From CAZCDS01 sp964497585 (GTDB lineage Bacteria > Desulfobacterota > Desulfomonilia > Desulfomonilales > Desulfomonilaceae): DNA of 64,000 bases. The notes beneath the pieces are model-generated. The model had not been told where the DNA came from. It made no database searches and saw only the letters and a list, made by a program, of their open reading frames with translations. Below, one piece after another: positions 61,132-64,000 of this stretch (its first letter is position 1; every line of letters starts with the position of its first letter). The translations under genes were made by a program, and so were the position numbers. Location: the NCBI GenBank assembly GCA_964497585.1, contig CAZCDS010000001.1:62001-126000 (forward strand), written 5' to 3'.

Positions 61132-62964
61132 TTGTCGAAGAGAAGGATCCTGATGATTGAGCCCCAAAAGATCCTCGGCAAGGCAATCGAGGAGTACTTC
61201 CTCTCGCGGGGACCGGAGTACTCCGTCCTTTCGGTCCAATCGGTCCCCGAAGCCTTGGAATTGATGGAGCACAGCCCAGTGGACCTGGTGATCTCGGACC
61301 ATCGGGGACCTGGCGAGATGGACGGGTTAGAATTGCTCAAAAGTACTGGCGGTCCGGAAATGGCCGTTCGAGTTATCCTCTGCGCTGAGCCCGGTCTTGA
61401 ATTCGATAGTCAGGAAGCCCTCGCGGCTGGATGCGACACCTTCCTGGTGAAGCCGATCCCTGTCCACAAGCTCTGCGAATTGGTCTTCAACATGCTCCAG
61501 CCTGAAAGGGGGTTCAGCGGCCGGCTGGTCGGTATGAAGCTGGAAGATGTCGTCGAGATGTTATGCTTCAGGAAGGACAGCTCCGTTCTGTCGGTGACCA
61601 GTGGAACAAACAACGGAATCATATACGTTCACGAAGGCGCCATTACCCACGCCCAGTGCGACTCGCTGAGCGGAGTGGAAGCGGTCTACGAAATCCTGGG
61701 ATGGGACAAAGGGGAGTTCTATTCACAGGTAGTCCTGGAGGTTCCGCCTCAGACCGTCTTCACTGATTGGCAGAGCCTTCTCATGGAAGGCATTCGTCAG
61801 AAGGACGAGATCAAGCACGCACTTGGTCCGGAATTTTCTCCCCAACCAGCCGCGGCGTTATCGGCAAACGTCCCTGCGCCTGGACCACCGGAAGAATTGG
61901 CCTCGGACCTTTTCGCGCTTGAGGTCGTCGAGCCCATGAGAATAATGGTCGTCGACGACTCTCGTCTGATTCGCAAAATCGTTCAGGAAATACTAGAGGC
62001 CGATCCTGAACTCACGGTGGTCGGTTACGCAGCCAACGGCAGAGAAGCGCTTGCTAAGATAGAGAAACTTGAGCCCGATTTGATCCTCCTGGATTGGGAT
62101 ATGCCCGTTATGATGGGTGGCACGACACTCATGCACATCATGATTCGAAGCCCGTGCCCGGTGGTCATCCTCAGTGGCTTCGTCGGAGGAGCAGGGGCCA
62201 GTTCTTTTGACCTCCTCTGTTTGGGAGCCGTGGATTTCATGCGAAAGCCGCAAAGCAAATGGCGCACCGACGGCAGGGCGGACGATCTGGTGCGACGGGT
62301 TAAGCAGGCAGGACAAATAAGGTTTGAGCGCATTCGTCGCTTAAAGATTCCCGCGCCCGTGCAGAAGTCACCGGCCGGCGAGCACTCCTTTCGGCCAGGG
62401 GCCTTTCTGAGTGTCCTGGCGGCGTCGACCGGGGGATGCACAGACCTGATCCGGATCGTCCCCAGACTCCCGACAGATTTCAGATCGCCGATCGTTGTTC
62501 TTCACGACATGCAGCCCGAGGCTTTGGGCCCCTTCATAGACTATCTGGACAGCCGCAGCCAAATTGAGGTCCGACCGGTGGAACCGGGCGTCACACTTAT
62601 TGACGGGGTCTGCTACATCCATCCAGCCACCGTTCCCGTGGAGCTGGTGAAGAGGCAGGATGGACCGGCCCTCAAGATACTCTCGGAACTCCCGGATTCG
62701 GGGGTAACCGATCATTTCCTCGTTTCCGCGTCGAAGGTTATGGGTGACCATGTGCTCGCGGTCTTACTATCCGGAAGCGCCGGGCCCGGGATAGAAGGAT
62801 TCAGGGCGGTCAAGAAAGTGGATGGGATCACCATCGCGCAAGACCCCGCCTCAAGCGTGGATCCGGGAATGGCCGAAGCAGTCCTGGCCGAAGGTCTGGT
62901 GGACCACACGTACTCGGCGGACGAGTTGGCTGCGGTCATGCAAGAGCTGATTAGATCGGCGTGA
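61132..62964 (+). CDS. Hybrid regulator: REC-DUF4388-REC-CheB-like
   Basis: 610 residues in four parts: a degenerate receiver (about 4-120; MIEPQK in place of the DD pair, Asp in VISDHRG, Lys in FLVKPI), a DUF4388 domain (about 128-228), a canonical receiver (about 269-390; IMVVDDSRLIRK, LILLDWDMPVM, FMRKPQ) and a CheB-like methylesterase domain (about 425-610). The catalytic Ser (S432, AASTGG) and His (H458, VVLHDM) are kept, but the Asp of the LTGMGxDG loop is Pro (P552 in LLSGSAGPG), so esterase activity is doubtful. CheW and a chemoreceptor follow. Confidence 0.87.
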   Translation: MSKRRILMIEPQKILGKAIEEYFLSRGPEYSVLSVQSVPEALELMEHSPVDLVISDHRGPGEMDGLELLKSTGGPEMAVRVILCAEPGLEFDSQEALAAGCDTFLVKPIPVHKLCELVFNMLQPERGFSGRLVGMKLEDVVEMLCFRKDSSVLSVTSGTNNGIIYVHEGAITHAQCDSLSGVEAVYEILGWDKGEFYSQVVLEVPPQTVFTDWQSLLMEGIRQKDEIKHALGPEFSPQPAAALSANVPAPGPPEELASDLFALEVVEPMRIMVVDDSRLIRKIVQEILEADPELTVVGYAANGREALAKIEKLEPDLILLDWDMPVMMGGTTLMHIMIRSPCPVVILSGFVGGAGASSFDLLCLGAVDFMRKPQSKWRTDGRADDLVRRVKQAGQIRFERIRRLKIPAPVQKSPAGEHSFRPGAFLSVLAASTGGCTDLIRIVPRLPTDFRSPIVVLHDMQPEALGPFIDYLDSRSQIEVRPVEPGVTLIDGVCYIHPATVPVELVKRQDGPALKILSELPDSGVTDHFLVSASKVMGDHVLAVLLSGSAGPGIEGFRAVKKVDGITIAQDPASSVDPGMAEAVLAEGLVDHTYSADELAAVMQELIRSA

Positions 62965-63004
62965 CAGGTTTTCATGCCCCCCACGTGTTGAGAGGAGAGC
63001 TACC

Positions 63005-63550
63005 ATGAACGGTACTGATCAAACTTCAAGGGGGACCCCGGACGCTCCGGCAACGGTTCAGATGATAAGTTTCCTGGTTGGTAACGAGCAGTTCGGTGTA
63101 GGGATTCTCGTGGTCCAGGAAATCATCATGATGTCCGATATCACCGAAATCCCAAATTCTCCCGATTTCGTGGAAGGGGTGATCAACCTGCGGGGTAACA
63201 TCATCCCGGTCCTCGACCTACGAAGGAGGCTCAGGCTCCGGGGCGTGCCGCCGGCTCAAGGGCCCAGGCCCGGAACCAGAATACTTGTGGTCGAGATCGG
63301 TGAGAAGGTGACCGGCTTCATCGTAGACTCGGTTTCCAAGGTGTTGACGGTACCCTCGACGAAAATTCTGCCTCCGCCGGACATCATCGTATCGGGCGTG
63401 CAGAGTCAGTACATCAGCGGCGTGGTCCATCTCGACGAGGGAATACTGGTGGTGCTCGATTTTGGGAAGATCCTCAGTACAGAAGAGAAAGGCACTCTCG
63501 ATCAGATGTCGGGTATTTCCCCGGCAAGTTCGGAAAAGGTAGCGAGATAG
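63005..63550 (+). CDS. cheW: CheW chemotaxis coupling protein
   Basis: Couples chemoreceptors to the CheA kinase. The 181 residues have the CheW fold: FLVGNEQFGVGILVVQEII, the VEGVINLRGNIIPVLDLRRRL motif, VVEIGEKVTGFIVDSVSKVL and VHLDEGILVVLDFGKIL. GAGAGGAGAG precedes the ATG. It is between the CheB-like regulator and the chemoreceptor gene. Confidence 0.95.
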   Translation: MNGTDQTSRGTPDAPATVQMISFLVGNEQFGVGILVVQEIIMMSDITEIPNSPDFVEGVINLRGNIIPVLDLRRRLRLRGVPPAQGPRPGTRILVVEIGEKVTGFIVDSVSKVLTVPSTKILPPPDIIVSGVQSQYISGVVHLDEGILVVLDFGKILSTEEKGTLDQMSGISPASSEKVAR

Positions 63551-63675
63551 CCAACGCCGGACAGCTCGGAATCGTGCATAACTCCGAGGAAAATCGGCGG
63601 GAATGCGGTCACCAGGGAGAAATCGTAAGTCAGCTAACAGAATAGCATTAGATAGATTTTCCGGGAGGAAAGGTC

Positions 63676-64000
63676 ATGAAGATCTTCGAACGCTTTAGGT
63701 TACGCGGGAGCCTCAGGAACAAACTCGTCTTCGCGTTCCTCTTGGTCTCCATCGTCCCGTTGATCGTGGTCTCCGGGGGCGCCTACTATCAGACGCGTCA
63801 GGCGGCTCAGAGCGGGGTGTTCGAGTCCTTGGCAAACGCGAATGATTCCGTCTCCACAGCCTTGAACACGTATATGAACCAGCGATGCGGCGACAACCTC
63901 ACCTGGGCCGGTCTCGATTCCATGCGGGAATCGATCGTGGTCAGCGAGGTCCGGGACAAAGCGGCCGAGCAGCTGAAAAGCTTCATGACGTATTACGGTG
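63676..64000 (+). CDS. Methyl-accepting chemotaxis protein, N-terminal part (runs off the window)
   Basis: The 108 visible residues begin MKIFERFRLRGSLRNKLVFAFLLVSIVPLIVVSGGAYY: a short positive N-terminus and the first transmembrane helix of a chemoreceptor, followed by a helical periplasmic domain (QTRQAAQSGVFESLANANDSV). GGGAGGAAAGG lies before the ATG. Ligand type is not visible. The HAMP and signalling domains are outside the window. Confidence 0.85.
   Translation, partial: MKIFERFRLRGSLRNKLVFAFLLVSIVPLIVVSGGAYYQTRQAAQSGVFESLANANDSVSTALNTYMNQRCGDNLTWAGLDSMRESIVVSEVRDKAAEQLKSFMTYYG

Noticed and set aside
1..64000. tRNA, rRNA, CRISPR array, insertion sequence, phage or attachment site
   Set aside because: A scan for T-loop motifs, regular spaced repeats, transposase or integrase motifs gave nothing convincing.

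Overview
The window reads as a chromosome segment of a GC-rich, anaerobic Gram-negative bacterium, most likely a deltaproteobacterium (Desulfobacterota; Syntrophobacterales or Desulfomonile-like). This is an inference from several things: selenocysteine elongation factor SelB, an acyl-CoA dehydrogenase resembling the non-decarboxylating glutaryl-CoA dehydrogenase of Desulfococcus, a consensus sigma-54 promoter, secreted and outer-membrane proteins (signal peptides, OmpA domain), and gene orders known from this group (xseB-ispA-dxs; tgt-yajC-secD-secF; a fab cluster ending in rpiB-glyA). I found no rRNA, tRNA, CRISPR array, insertion sequence or phage gene.

Layout. 1-5.5 kb: a minus-strand operon for lipid synthesis and one-carbon metabolism (DUF177-rpmF-fabD-fabG-acp-fabF-rpiB-glyA, glyA cut by the window edge), without plsX and fabH. 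5.5-10 kb: small secreted protein, alpha/beta hydrolase, DUF2752 membrane protein, VWA-OmpA protein and a secreted helical protein. 10.1-13.2 kb: xseB-ispA-dxs (isoprenoid precursors). 13.6-16.1 kb: acyl-CoA dehydrogenase facing a KamA-family radical SAM enzyme. 16.6-25.9 kb: a long plus-strand housekeeping run (tgt, yajC, secD, secF, holB, ricT-like, a solute-binding protein, selB). 25.8-33.3 kb: a mixed accessory stretch with QueH, an exported glutamine-amidotransferase-like protein, a PAS-LuxR regulator, AmpG, a hotdog thioesterase and DUF502. 33.6-40.4 kb: metallo-hydrolase, gltX, an outer-membrane protein with its own promoter and terminator, PBP4-type peptidase and miaB. 40.4-48.6 kb: a likely sigma-54-driven small RNA, then DUF218, an ankyrin protein, DUF4185, a large ankyrin protein and a B12-type radical SAM enzyme, several with ATGA overlaps, followed by a Cys-rich secreted mini-protein. 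48.9-55.8 kb: prs, rplY, a metallo-beta-lactamase-fold protein, NCS2 and NupC transporters, and a radical SAM/SPASM protein. 56.5-59.8 kb: two secreted TPR proteins. 60.5-64 kb: a chemosensory cluster (DUF4388 protein; REC-DUF4388-REC-CheB-like; CheW; a chemoreceptor cut by the window edge).

The less ordinary items are: the compact sigma-54 promoter plus terminator unit at about 40.75-40.83 kb; the CheB-like hybrid regulator that has lost the catalytic Asp and sits beside a stand-alone DUF4388 protein; the exported class-I glutamine-amidotransferase fold; the ankyrin/DUF4185/ankyrin/radical-SAM run; and the 71-residue Cys-rich secreted protein under a near-consensus promoter. Family assignments rest on motifs read by eye; no database search was run.
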